Positions 1-9,328 of a stretch of DNA of 41,504 bases are shown here, piece after piece. The position numbers were made by a program, and so were the translations under genes. Where the stretch lies: assembly GCA_025934635.1 (NCBI GenBank), contig JAICWX010000042.1, positions 1-41,504 on the forward strand, given 5' to 3'. The stretch comes from Streptosporangiaceae bacterium (GTDB lineage: Bacteria > Actinomycetota > Actinomycetes > Streptosporangiales > Streptosporangiaceae). Below the pieces are notes generated by a model, which saw only the letters and a list, made by a program, of their open reading frames with translations, ran no database searches and had not been told where the DNA came from. Position 1 is the first letter of the stretch. Each line of letters begins with the position of its first letter.

Positions 1-5
1 AGTAC

Positions 6-1121
6 ATGGCGGATGATGCCGGCGCGGCCGGCGGGACCGGTGAGGCGCGAGAGCCTGAGGCGGGGCGGGTGCGCAGCTGGCGCGGACACGTGACGCGCCG
101 CGGACGCAGGGCACGGCGGGGACGCGTGAGGCGCTGGGGACGCGTGACACGCTGGGTGGCTTGCGCGGCAGGTGTCATGGTCCTGATACCCGTTATAGGC
201 GGTGCTGCCGCGGGAACCGCGTTGCTGGGCGAGGATTCCGGGCCGGTGTCGGTTCGCGCGCACACCATGGGCGACGACGCGCTGTGGCTGGGGCACGCAT
301 GGGTGGACGGGCGGCACGGACAGGCCGACCTGGACGCGCTCGTCGCGCGGCTGAAGACCACCGGGATCCGGGACCTGTTCGTGCACTCCGGGCCGCTGTC
401 CGACAACGGCGGCCTCAACCCGGCGCTCCGGCCGCGGGCACGCTGGCTCACCGGCGCCCTGCACCGGGCACTGCCCCAGGTCCGGGTCCAGGCCTGGCTG
501 GGCGCCCTGGTCGGCGGGGGCCACCTCGACCTGGCGGATCCCGCGACCCGGGCCCGCATCGTCGCCAGCGCCCAGGCCGTCGTCGCGGATGGCTTCGACG
601 GCGCCCACCTGGATCTCGAGCCGGTCGCCAACGGCGACACCGGTTACCTGGCCCTGCTCGCCCAGGTGCGCGCGGTCACGCCGTTCCTGTCCGTCGCGGC
701 ACCGCAGGTCCAGCCGCTCGGCTGGCTGCCCTTGCCTGCATTCCATCCCCACTGGTGGTCGGCCGGCTACCTGCGCCAGGTGGCCACCCGCGTGAACCAG
801 GTCGCCATCATGACGTACGACACCGGAATGCCGACCGGCGCCCTGTACGCCGGGTACCTGCACCGGGAAACCGAGCTGGCACTGCGGGCAGTGCCGCCGG
901 ACGTCTCGCTGCTGATCGGCCTGCCCGCGTACCGCAGCAGCGCCCTCGGCCATTTCAGCAGCGCCGAGACCGTGTCGGCGGCGATCCGCGGCGTCCGGCT
1001 GGCGACCAGCCCGGTGCCGCCGGACCGGCCGCTGGGCGTCGCGCTCTACGTGGACTTCACCGCGACCGCCCAGGACTGGGCGCAGTACCAAGCCGGCTGG
1101 AACAAGCCCGCAGCCCGGTGA
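6..1121 (+). CDS. Membrane-anchored GH18-like (TIM-barrel) glycosidase-type protein
   Basis: 371 residues. A very Arg-rich cytoplasmic N-terminus (about residues 20-50) is followed by one hydrophobic segment (about 51-73), so the protein is probably a type II membrane or secreted protein with its domain outside. The rest resembles a GH18/chitinase-like TIM barrel: FDGAHLDLEP at residues 197-206 matches the strand-4 DxxDxDxE-type active-site strand (putative acid E205), and IMTYD at 268-272 matches the conserved strand-6 motif. The substrate is unknown. The ATG at position 6 is the first seen; the window edge prevents a check for an earlier start. The Arg-rich stretch is encoded partly by an 18-bp tandem repeat (120-137 and 138-155). 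The gene is separated by 36 bases from the next, so it may head that group. Confidence 0.6.
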   Translation: MADDAGAAGGTGEAREPEAGRVRSWRGHVTRRGRRARRGRVRRWGRVTRWVACAAGVMVLIPVIGGAAAGTALLGEDSGPVSVRAHTMGDDALWLGHAWVDGRHGQADLDALVARLKTTGIRDLFVHSGPLSDNGGLNPALRPRARWLTGALHRALPQVRVQAWLGALVGGGHLDLADPATRARIVASAQAVVADGFDGAHLDLEPVANGDTGYLALLAQVRAVTPFLSVAAPQVQPLGWLPLPAFHPHWWSAGYLRQVATRVNQVAIMTYDTGMPTGALYAGYLHRETELALRAVPPDVSLLIGLPAYRSSALGHFSSAETVSAAIRGVRLATSPVPPDRPLGVALYVDFTATAQDWAQYQAGWNKPAAR

Positions 1122-1157
1122 CGGCGTCCCGTGCGAACGACTCGAGAGAATGGGGTC

Positions 1158-1478
1158 ATGATCGCGCGCATCTGGCGCGGGTGGGCGCCGCCAGGAAGAG
1201 CCGGTGACTACCAGCGCCACTACGAGACCGAGGTCACCGGGCACCTGCGGGAGGTCGGCGGGTTCCGCGGCGCCCAGCTCCTGCGGCGGGACGAGGACGG
1301 GGAAGTCGTGTTCACCTCCATCACCTGGTTCACGGATCTGGACGCGGTCCGGGCCTTTGCCGGTGACGATTACGAGCGGGCCGTGGTGGAGGACGCGGCC
1401 CGGGCCGCGCTGAGCCGCTGGGACGAGCGTGTTACCCACCACGAGGTCGCCGTACAAATCCAGGAGCGGGCGAAATGA
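1158..1478 (+). CDS. Antibiotic biosynthesis monooxygenase (ABM)-like small protein
   Basis: 106 residues from the ATG at 1158, which opens directly with MIARIWRGWAP, the usual first beta strand of the dimeric alpha/beta-barrel (ABM) fold. An upstream in-frame GTG at 1131 would add nine residues that do not look like the family, so 1158 is preferred. The core with GFRGAQLLRRDEDGEVVF and SITWFTDLDAVRAFAG is typical of ABM-like proteins of actinomycetes, which range from quinone-forming monooxygenases to proteins of unknown function. No cofactor motif is expected or visible. It follows the GH18-like gene on the same strand. Confidence 0.6.
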   Translation: MIARIWRGWAPPGRAGDYQRHYETEVTGHLREVGGFRGAQLLRRDEDGEVVFTSITWFTDLDAVRAFAGDDYERAVVEDAARAALSRWDERVTHHEVAVQIQERAK

Positions 1479-1483
1479 CCGGT

Positions 1484-1514
1484 CCCGGAAGATCCGGGGC
1501 TAGCCCGCCGGAGT
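1484..1514 (+). promoter_or_regulatory. Candidate ECF-type promoter of the P450-like gene
   Basis: CCCGGAA (1484-1490) and CGGAGT (1509-1514) are separated by 18 bases. The same two boxes with the same 18-base spacing occur upstream of the sigma gene (2164-2194), while the spacers differ. The distance from the second box to the start codon (1542) is also identical to that at the sigma gene (2222). The match in boxes and spacing is seen directly; recognition by the neighbouring sigma factor is inference. Confidence 0.5.
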
Positions 1515-1541
1515 ATTGGCCGCGCGGGCGGCGATGATTCG

Positions 1542-2150
1542 ATGCCCGGCAAAGTGTCGCGGGCTGAGGATGAAGTCGTGGAAATAGCTGAGGCTGATGT
1601 GCTGCTGGATCCGGCGTTCACGGTGCCTGCTGTTCCTGAGGCCGCAGCCGGGGTGGGGTGGATCCGGTGCATGGTGCCGCGCTTTTGCGAGGGCGCGGCG
1701 CATGCGCGGCGGCGGGCTCTGACCGAGCGGGTCATCGCGCAGATCGGCCGTCCGCGGCGGTCATCATCGCCGACCGCCGCCCTGCTGGACGCGATGGGCC
1801 TGGATCCCGGCCTGGAACCTGACGTGGCCGCGGTGGCGCTGGCATATCAGCCGCATGTTCCGGCGCCGCCCGAGGCGGACGCCGCCGCCGACCGGCTGGC
1901 GGCCGCGTGCGGCGGGCGGACCGAGGAATCGGCCGCGCGAGTATGCGTGCTGGTCCAGGCGCACGCCGCCACGCTGGCGCTGATCGCCCGGCGGCAGGCC
2001 GGGGACAGCGCACCCGCGGTCCCGGTGACGCGCCGGATCACCCCGGACGGGTACGAGATCGGAGTCGACCTGGCCGCGGCACCGTTCGGCGCAGGACGGC
2101 ATGCCTGCCCCGGGCGGGCACTGGCGCTCTACCTGGCTGACGCCAGCTGA
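1542..2150 (+). CDS. Miniature cytochrome P450-like protein
   Basis: 202 residues, about half the length of a P450. The C-terminus carries FGAGRHACPGRALA (182-195), a full match to the P450 haem-ligand signature FGxGxHxCxGxxLA with C189 as putative thiolate ligand. The region before it (Ala-rich helices, LVQAHAATLALIARRQ, then VPVTRRITPDGYEIG) is compatible with the late P450 helices and the segment leading to the Cys loop, but I see no I-helix acid/Thr pair and no ExxR. Proteins of this short kind exist in actinomycetes, so this may be a stable mini-family rather than a fragment. A GTG at 1578 is an alternative start; ATG 1542 is favoured because it sits exactly as far from the promoter-like boxes as the sigma gene start does from its own. 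Confidence 0.55.
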   Translation: MPGKVSRAEDEVVEIAEADVLLDPAFTVPAVPEAAAGVGWIRCMVPRFCEGAAHARRRALTERVIAQIGRPRRSSSPTAALLDAMGLDPGLEPDVAAVALAYQPHVPAPPEADAAADRLAAACGGRTEESAARVCVLVQAHAATLALIARRQAGDSAPAVPVTRRITPDGYEIGVDLAAAPFGAGRHACPGRALALYLADAS

Positions 2151-2163
2151 CCTGAGGAACTGG

Positions 2164-2194
2164 CCCGGAAAAGTTCGGAGCCGGCCGTCGGAGT
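2164..2194 (+). promoter_or_regulatory. Candidate autoregulated ECF-type promoter of the sigma gene
   Basis: CCCGGAA (2164-2170), 18 bases, CGGAGT (2189-2194). It is the second copy of the arrangement found at 1484-1514, placed 33 bases (box start to start codon) before GTG 2222. An ECF factor that reads its own promoter and that of a nearby gene is a common arrangement; here the assignment is inference from two copies only. Confidence 0.5.
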
Positions 2195-2221
2195 TTGGGC
2201 CGGCCGGACGACGATGAAGAT

Positions 2222-2743
2222 GTGACGCACCCACAGGTGCGGCCCGATCCGGCGTTCGGGCTGCTGGAGCTGTATGACGACGCGCTGCCGCACGTCTACG
2301 GCTACCTGCTGGCCCGCTGCGGCGACACCGGCCTGGCCGAGGACCTGACGGCCGAGTCGTTCCTGGCCGCCGTGCACGCGGTCCGCAAGCCGGGTGCTCC
2401 CGATCCTTCGATCCCGTGGCTGATCGGGGTGGCCCGGCACAAGCTGGCCGACCACTGGCGGCGGGCCGAGCGGGAGCAGCGCGGGCTGCGCCTGCTCGAC
2501 GGCCAGCCGGCCCGCGTCGACGACCCGTGGGAAACGGCCGTCGACCGGATCCAGGCCCGCGAGGTGCTCGGCCGTCTCGGCCCGCACCACCGGGCCGCGC
2601 TCACGTTGCGCTACCTCGACGGGCTGCCGGTGCCCGAGGTGGCCCGGCACCTGGACCGTACCGTGCACGCCACCGAGGCGCTGCTCGTCCGGGCCCGGGC
2701 CGCGTTCCGCCGGCTCTACGAGGGAGAGGAGGGCTCGCGATGA
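2222..2743 (+). CDS. ECF-type RNA polymerase sigma factor
   Basis: 173 residues from GTG 2222; a TTG at 2195 is in frame but would overlap the promoter-like boxes. Region sigma2: LYDDALPHVYGYLLARCGDTGLAEDLTAESFL, with SIPWLIGVARHKLADHWRRAERE as the 2.3-2.4 DNA-melting and -10-reading part. Region sigma4: REVLGRLGPHHRAALTLRYLDGLPVPEVARHL followed by TVHATEALLVRARAAFRRLY, the -35-reading helix-turn-helix. Its TGA overlaps the ATG of the VOC gene (ATGA), so the two proteins are coupled. It probably directs transcription of its own operon and the P450-like gene. Confidence 0.85.
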   Translation: MTHPQVRPDPAFGLLELYDDALPHVYGYLLARCGDTGLAEDLTAESFLAAVHAVRKPGAPDPSIPWLIGVARHKLADHWRRAEREQRGLRLLDGQPARVDDPWETAVDRIQAREVLGRLGPHHRAALTLRYLDGLPVPEVARHLDRTVHATEALLVRARAAFRRLYEGEEGSR

Positions 2744-3666
2744 CCGATCCGTTCGAGGCCGATCCGTTCGAAGCTCTGCGCGAGCCCGTCAGGCCGGCCG
2801 ATCCCGACCCCGGCTTCGCCGGGCGGCTGCGGCAGCGGCTGACCCGGGAGGTCTTCGCATCATCCCCAGGAGGAACCATGTCCCAGCAGACCATCGCGAG
2901 CCAGGTCGAGCGCGAGCCCGCCTGGCCGCCGGCCCTGACCCCCTACATCGTCGTGTCCGACGCCCGGCGGGCCATGGACTGGTATACCGAGGTGTTCGGC
3001 GCGCAGCGCCGCGGCGAGCCCATCGTCAACGCGGACGGCACGATCGGCCACGCCGAGGTCGGCATCGGCGATGCGGTGCTGATGTTTTCCGAAGCGTCGG
3101 CCCTGTGGCCGAACGTACCGGTCCGGGCGCCGGATTCCCCCGCGACGTTCAGCCACAGCCTGCACGTCAAGGTCGACGACGTCGACGGGACGACCGAGCG
3201 GGCCCGGCGCAGCGGCGCCACCGTGGAGCGGGAGCCGGTCGACCAGCCCTACGGGCGGGGCTCGGTGATCGTGGACCCGTTCGGGCACCGGTGGATACTG
3301 CTGCGGCCGCCGGCCGGGGTGACCCGGCTGCGCCAGGGCGACGTGGCGAACGTGACGATGATGACGAGCGACGCGCAGCGGGCCAAGGAGTTCTACGAGG
3401 CCGTGCTGCAGGTGCCGTTCTCCCCCGCGCACCCCGGCACGTGGCGTACCGCTGAGACCAGTCCGCCGCTGGGTATTTTCACGTTGCGGGACGGGGAGCC
3501 GGAGGTGCAGTTGTCGTTCCGCGTCGACGATATCGCCGCGGCGGCCGAGCGGGTCCGGACGGCGGGCGGGCGCGCGGACGAGCCCGAGCGCAGGCCGTTC
3601 GGGATGACCGCGGCCTGCGTCGACGACCAGGGGGTGGCGTTCAGGCTCTGGCAGCCGGCCGGCTGA
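2740..3666 (+). CDS. VOC-family (glyoxalase/PhnB-like) protein with sigma-partner N-terminus
   Basis: 308 residues. The first ~45 residues (DPFEALREPVRPADPDPGFAGRLRQRL) resemble the N-terminus of small proteins encoded directly after ECF sigma genes in actinomycetes. Two VOC beta-alpha-beta-beta-beta modules follow: about 65-185 (TPYIVVSDARRAMDWYTEVFGAQ ... VIVDPFGHRWIL) and about 200-308 (VANVTMMTSDAQRAKEFYEAVL ... GVAFRLWQPAG). The start at 2740 overlaps the sigma stop by four bases; an internal ATG at 2878 with a good AGGAGG-type site (2869-2874) could give a second, VOC-only product. DPFEA is duplicated (residues 3-7 and 8-12). The role may be to sense a small molecule for the sigma factor; no metal ligands or substrate can be assigned. 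Confidence 0.75.
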   Translation: MTDPFEADPFEALREPVRPADPDPGFAGRLRQRLTREVFASSPGGTMSQQTIASQVEREPAWPPALTPYIVVSDARRAMDWYTEVFGAQRRGEPIVNADGTIGHAEVGIGDAVLMFSEASALWPNVPVRAPDSPATFSHSLHVKVDDVDGTTERARRSGATVEREPVDQPYGRGSVIVDPFGHRWILLRPPAGVTRLRQGDVANVTMMTSDAQRAKEFYEAVLQVPFSPAHPGTWRTAETSPPLGIFTLRDGEPEVQLSFRVDDIAAAAERVRTAGGRADEPERRPFGMTAACVDDQGVAFRLWQPAG

Positions 3667-3758
3667 CTGGGCCGGCGGACTGGGCCGGCGGACAGGCACG
3701 GGGGCGAGCCTGAGCGGCGGGAGACGGCTAGAGCATGGCCCGCAAACGCTGTCTCTGA

Positions 3759-3818
3759 GATTCGGTGGTTGTGGCGTTCTACCCTCTCTATTCGTTAGAA
3801 CGCCACAACCACTGAATC
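3759..3818. terminator. Long 23-bp inverted repeat, probable bidirectional terminator
   Basis: The arms 3759-3781 and 3796-3818 pair over 23 positions with a single G-U-type mismatch, around a 14-base pyrimidine-rich loop. The element is AT-richer than its surroundings and lies between the converging VOC and esterase genes, where a bidirectional terminator is expected. No T-tract follows. The stem is longer than most terminators, so a small palindromic repeat element is the alternative. Confidence 0.55.
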
Positions 3819-3899
3819 GAAATGGTGCACGGGGGGCGGGTGAGATAAATGGGGACGACTTCGGGTGGGGCTGACTAGTGGGCGGAGAGAGCGGCGGGT

Positions 3900-3952
3900 G
3901 GACGGGAGGCCGGCGGACGGGAGGCGGGCCGGCGGACGGGAGGCGGGCCGGC
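3900..3952. repeat. G-rich tandem repeat, 19-bp unit
   Basis: Two exact copies of a 19-bp unit (GGACGGGAGGCGGGCCGGC) at 3915-3933 and 3934-3952, preceded by a 15-base partial copy at 3900-3914. Noncoding, just beyond the esterase stop codon. Confidence 0.8.
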
Positions 3953-3970
3953 GGGTGAGGGCGGCGGGTG

Positions 3971-5353
3971 CTAGGCGTCGAAGTCGATGCCCTGGGTCAG
4001 GTGCGGGTCGGTGTCGATGATCATGACGGCGGAGCCGGCTGAGAACGGGGGCCAGCCGGGGTTACCGGTGGTGGCGAACGAGGCGAAGGCGTGGTGGTCG
4101 AAGTCGGCGAGTTCCTGCGGCGGGTTGGGGCCGGTGTACTCGCGGACGTAGGGGGCGCCGAGGTTGTTGAAGAAGAACGGGATGTCAATAGAGTGGCCCG
4201 CGCGGATGTACGGCGCGGCGGTCGACTCCCAGCCGAACTCGTAGCGGTAGGTCGGGGCCGCGCCGGTGGCCACCCGGGCCTCGGCGAACGCCTGGGTGGG
4301 GTGGCGGAAGAAGTCGTCGGCGAACTGCCGTTGCCCCTGGCGCCGGGCCTCGGCTGAACCGGGCTGGTCGCGGAAGCCCCGCCAGGCGAACTCGTTCTTC
4401 GTCGTGCCGGCCAGGACCGGGACGGCCGCGCCGCGGCCCGCCCGCACGGCGTCGAGGAACTGGCTGGCCACGACGTCGCCGTCGATGACGGGGCCCCACG
4501 GGGGCATCAGCGGGGTCCCGGCGGCCTCGTACTCGGCCACCACCGCGTCGTGCGCGTCGATCAGCTCGAGCGGGGTCCGTGACGCCAGGCCGGCCCGGGT
4601 GGCCTCGACCCCGGCGTGCCTGGCGAGGGCGTCGGTCAGGGCCCGGGCCTGGTCGGCGGGCCAGGCCGAGGCGGGGGCGATCCCGCTGGCGATGACCGCC
4701 TGCCGGAACAGGCCGTCGGCCGCCGCCGAGACCAGCAGGGACGAGACCGCCATCCCGCCGGCCGACTGGCCCATCACCGTGACCCGGGCCGGATCGCCGC
4801 CGAAGGCCGCGACGTTGTCCCGGACCCATGCCAGCGCCGCGATGCAGTCGAGCAGGCCGCGGTTCGACGGCGCGTCGGCGAGCGCGGCGAACCCCTCGGC
4901 GCCGAGGCGGTAGTTGATGCTCACCACGACCAGGCCCTGGCGGGCGAAGGACGCACCGTCGTACCAGGGGTTCGCGCTGCAGCCGGCGAAGAAGCCGCCG
5001 CCGTGGATCCAGACCAGCACCGGCCGCGGGCCGTCGGTCCCGGTCGTCCACACGTTGAGGTTGAGGATCTCCTCCCCCGCGATGATCGGCTCGATGACGT
5101 CGGGCAGCCCGCCCGGCGCGGCGCCCTCCCGCTGGGGTGCGGTCGGGCCGAACGCGAACGCCGCGAACGGCTCCGTCCAGGGCTCGTGCGGCTGGGGCGC
5201 GAGGAACCGGCGCTCGCCGAATGGCGGGGCGGCGTAGGGGATGCCCTTGTAAGCCGCGACCCCGTCGGTGACGCGTCCGATCACGGGGCCGGCGGTGGTG
5301 CCGACGGCGGCAGCGGTGGTGGTGCCCGTGGTGGTGCTATCGGCCGTGGTCAT
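3971..5353 (-). CDS. Type-B carboxylesterase (second esterase of the operon)
   Basis: 460 residues, alpha/beta-hydrolase of the carboxylesterase/para-nitrobenzyl esterase family. Seen: GIPYAAPPFGERRF near the N-terminus, LVWIHGGGFFAG oxyanion-hole region, nucleophile elbow GQSAGG with S197, putative acid in GTTKNEF, putative His in AGHSIDIPFFFNN. It hydrolyses carboxylic esters; no signal peptide, so it is cytoplasmic and probably acts on an imported ester. The start ATG at 5353 overlaps the upstream ATPase stop (ATGA), making it the last gene of the ABC operon. A Thr/Ala-rich tail (residues 1-22) precedes the fold. It is a different subfamily member from the esterase at 12379-13998 and the two are not close duplicates. 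Confidence 0.88.
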   Translation of the reverse strand: MTTADSTTTGTTTAAAVGTTAGPVIGRVTDGVAAYKGIPYAAPPFGERRFLAPQPHEPWTEPFAAFAFGPTAPQREGAAPGGLPDVIEPIIAGEEILNLNVWTTGTDGPRPVLVWIHGGGFFAGCSANPWYDGASFARQGLVVVSINYRLGAEGFAALADAPSNRGLLDCIAALAWVRDNVAAFGGDPARVTVMGQSAGGMAVSSLLVSAAADGLFRQAVIASGIAPASAWPADQARALTDALARHAGVEATRAGLASRTPLELIDAHDAVVAEYEAAGTPLMPPWGPVIDGDVVASQFLDAVRAGRGAAVPVLAGTTKNEFAWRGFRDQPGSAEARRQGQRQFADDFFRHPTQAFAEARVATGAAPTYRYEFGWESTAAPYIRAGHSIDIPFFFNNLGAPYVREYTGPNPPQELADFDHHAFASFATTGNPGWPPFSAGSAVMIIDTDPHLTQGIDFDA

Positions 5354-6398
5354 GGGTGTCCCTGCCTTCCGATGGCGAAGATCCCGGCGCCTTCTCCCGG
5401 CGGTAGCTCGTCGATCCGGACGCAGGCCACCGCGCGCCCGCCGCCGATGTCGGTCAGCGGCGGCGTCGCGGCCACGCAGCGGTCCTCGGCGAACGGGCAG
5501 CGCGGGGCGAACGGGCAGCCCACGCCGTCGCGCGGCGCGAAGCCGGACCGGGCGGACGCCTGCGACCGGGCGATCCGCCGGGCCTGCTGGGCCTGCACGT
5601 CGGGCACCGGCACCGAGGCCAGCAGGGCCCGGGTGTAGGGGTGGGCGGGCCGCTCGCACACGTCGGCGGCCAGGCCCTGCTCCATCACCCGGCCGCGGTA
5701 CAGCACCACGACCCGGTCCGAGACGTGCCGGACCACGGCCATGTTGTGCGAGATGAAGATGTAGCTCGTCCCGGCGTCGCGCTGGATTTCCTCCAGCAGG
5801 TTCAGCACCTGGGCCTGCACCGACACGTCGAGCGCGCTCACTGCCTCGTCGCACACGACGATCTCCGGCTCGAGCATCAGCGCCCGCGCGATCGCGATGC
5901 GCTGGCGCTGGCCGCCGGAGAACTCCGCCGGGTACTTCGTCATGGCCGCGGGCCCGATGCCGACCCGGTCGAGCAGTTGCTCGGCCCGGCTCCTGATCTC
6001 GGCCGCGGACCGGCCCTGGCGGGCGACGCGGAGCGGCTCGGTCACGGTCGCCCCGATCGTCTTGGACGGGTCGAGCGAGCTGAACGGATCCTGGAAGATG
6101 GCCTGCAGGCTGGTGCGCAGCGCCTTTCGCGGCCGGGCCGCCGCCTTCAGGATCTCGGTGCCGTGCAGGCGGATACTGCCGCCGGAGGCCGGGCGCAGGC
6201 CCAGGATGGCCGACGCGATCGTGGTCTTGCCCGACCCCGACTCCCCCACGATGGCGACGGTCTCGCCGGGCGCGACCGACATCGACACGTGCGAGACGGC
6301 GACGAACGGAGGCCGCCGGAACCCGCGCGAGTAGGTGACGGTCAGGTCCTCGATCTCGAGGAGGGCCCCGCCGCCTGGGGTACTGCTATCAGGGGGGC

Positions 6399-6402
<4 letters not shown>
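5350..6402 (-). CDS. Oligopeptide/dipeptide-type ABC transporter ATPase (OppF-like)
   Basis: 350 residues. Walker A GESGSGKTT, Q-loop FQDPFSSLDP, signature FSGGQRQRIAIARAL, Walker B IVVCDEAVSALD and switch His in FISHNMAVVRH are all intact. The C-terminal oligopeptide-ABC extension is present, with HPYTRALLASVP and the Cys-rich CPFAPRCPFAEDRC. With the ATPase half of the fused upstream protein it forms the heterodimeric motor of the importer. Start and stop overlap both neighbours by four bases (ATGA), so translation is coupled along the operon. Confidence 0.92.
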
Positions 6403-8326
<1,924 letters not shown>

Positions 8327-8330
<4 letters not shown>

Positions 8331-9268
8331 GCCCCGCGCACCTTCGGGTTCAAGAGGGCGCTCGCGATGTCGACGAGCACGTTGACGATGACGACGATCA
8401 GGGTGAAGTAGAGCGAGATGCCCTGGATCACCGGCAGGTCCGCCTGCAGGGCGGACTGCAGGGCCTGCGAACCCAGCCCGGGCAGCACGAAGATGTTCTC
8501 GATGATGACGGTGCCGCTCAGGGCGCCGACGAAGATGATCCCGAGCACGGTGACCACGGGTCCGGCGGCGTTCCGCAGCGCGTGCTTGTAGATGAGGGAG
8601 ACCTCGGACGCCCCGTTCGCGCGCAGGGTGCGGGTGAACGGGCTGGCCGCGGCCAGCAGCATCTGGTCCCGGGTCTGTTTCGCCACGGCGGTGACGCCGC
8701 CGAAGGCCAGGGCGATCACCGGCAGGAACAGGGACCCGACCCACAGGCCCGGCCCCTGGGCGATGGGCACGTAGCCGGTCGCCGGGAACAGCGGCACCTC
8801 GACCGCCAGGAACGTGATCAGGATGACGGCGAGCCAGAAGTTCGGGACGGCGATGCCGATGGCCGAGACGCCGTCGATGACCTGGCCGACGACCTTGCCG
8901 CCGGTGGCGGACAGCACGCCGAGGATGATCCCGGCGACCGTGAACACGAGCAGCGAGCCGATGATCAGGGACAGGCTGACGCTCAGCCGCGGGGCGAGGA
9001 TCGACTGGACGGACTGGCCGGTCGTGTACGAGACGCCGAGATCGCCGTGGACGGCGCCGCCGAGCCAGTGGAAGTAGCGGACGATCAGCGGCTGGTCCAG
9101 GCCCAGGCGGTGGTTGAACGCGTCGACCTGGGCCGGGCTCGCGTTCAGCCCGAGCACGGTGCGAGCCACGTTGGACGGCGCCACCCCCTGCAGGAAGTAG
9201 GTGATGGTCGGCACGATCACCAGCAGGACGAGGGACCCGATCAGTCGCGGTGCGAATCGTTTGAGCAT
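8327..9268 (-). CDS. ABC transporter permease (OppB/DppB-like)
   Basis: 313 residues, about six membrane helices. Typical OppB features: N-terminal helix ending near RTVLGLNASPAQVDAFNHRLGLDQP, the DLGVSYTTGQSVQSIL segment, the EAA loop (LRANGASEVSLIYKHALRNAAGP) and IENIFVLPGLGSQALQSAL. ATG 9268 is chosen over TTG 9271 because an AAGG-type ribosome site lies seven bases upstream. It pairs with the permease half of the fused gene to form the pore. It follows the binding-protein gene after a gap that contains a strong hairpin. Confidence 0.92.
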
Positions 9269-9292
9269 CAAGTGGCCTTTTCAGAGCGGCGA

Positions 9293-9324
9293 CGGTGCCG
9301 CCCGGATAGTTCCGGGCGGCACCG
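9293..9324 (-). promoter_or_regulatory. Perfect hairpin between binding-protein and permease genes
   Basis: A 14-bp perfect inverted repeat (9293-9306 with 9311-9324) around a TAGT loop, starting five bases after the binding-protein stop codon and about 25 bases before the permease start. Such elements inside import operons act as partial terminators or 3' mRNA stabilisers that let the binding protein be made in excess; that function is inferred. Confidence 0.6.
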
Positions 9325-9328
9325 CGGT

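Larger units (their letters stand above)
3667..3970. other. Convergent intergenic region with hairpin and G-rich repeats
   Basis: About 300 bases between two convergent genes. I see no credible gene. It holds a strong 23-bp hairpin (3759-3818) and G-rich tandem repeats at its right end (3900-3952), plus two copies of CTGGGCCGGCGGA near the left end. Confidence 0.6.

Noticed and set aside
3900..3952. CRISPR-like array
   Set aside because: The 19-bp units are directly adjacent without spacers; it is a simple tandem repeat. No CRISPR array or cas gene is seen anywhere in the window.
5354..5854. N-terminal extension of the esterase frame over the ATPase gene
   Set aside because: The extension lies entirely inside the ATPase gene in another frame and is Arg/Gly/Pro-rich; the ATG at 5353 with the ATGA overlap is the natural start.
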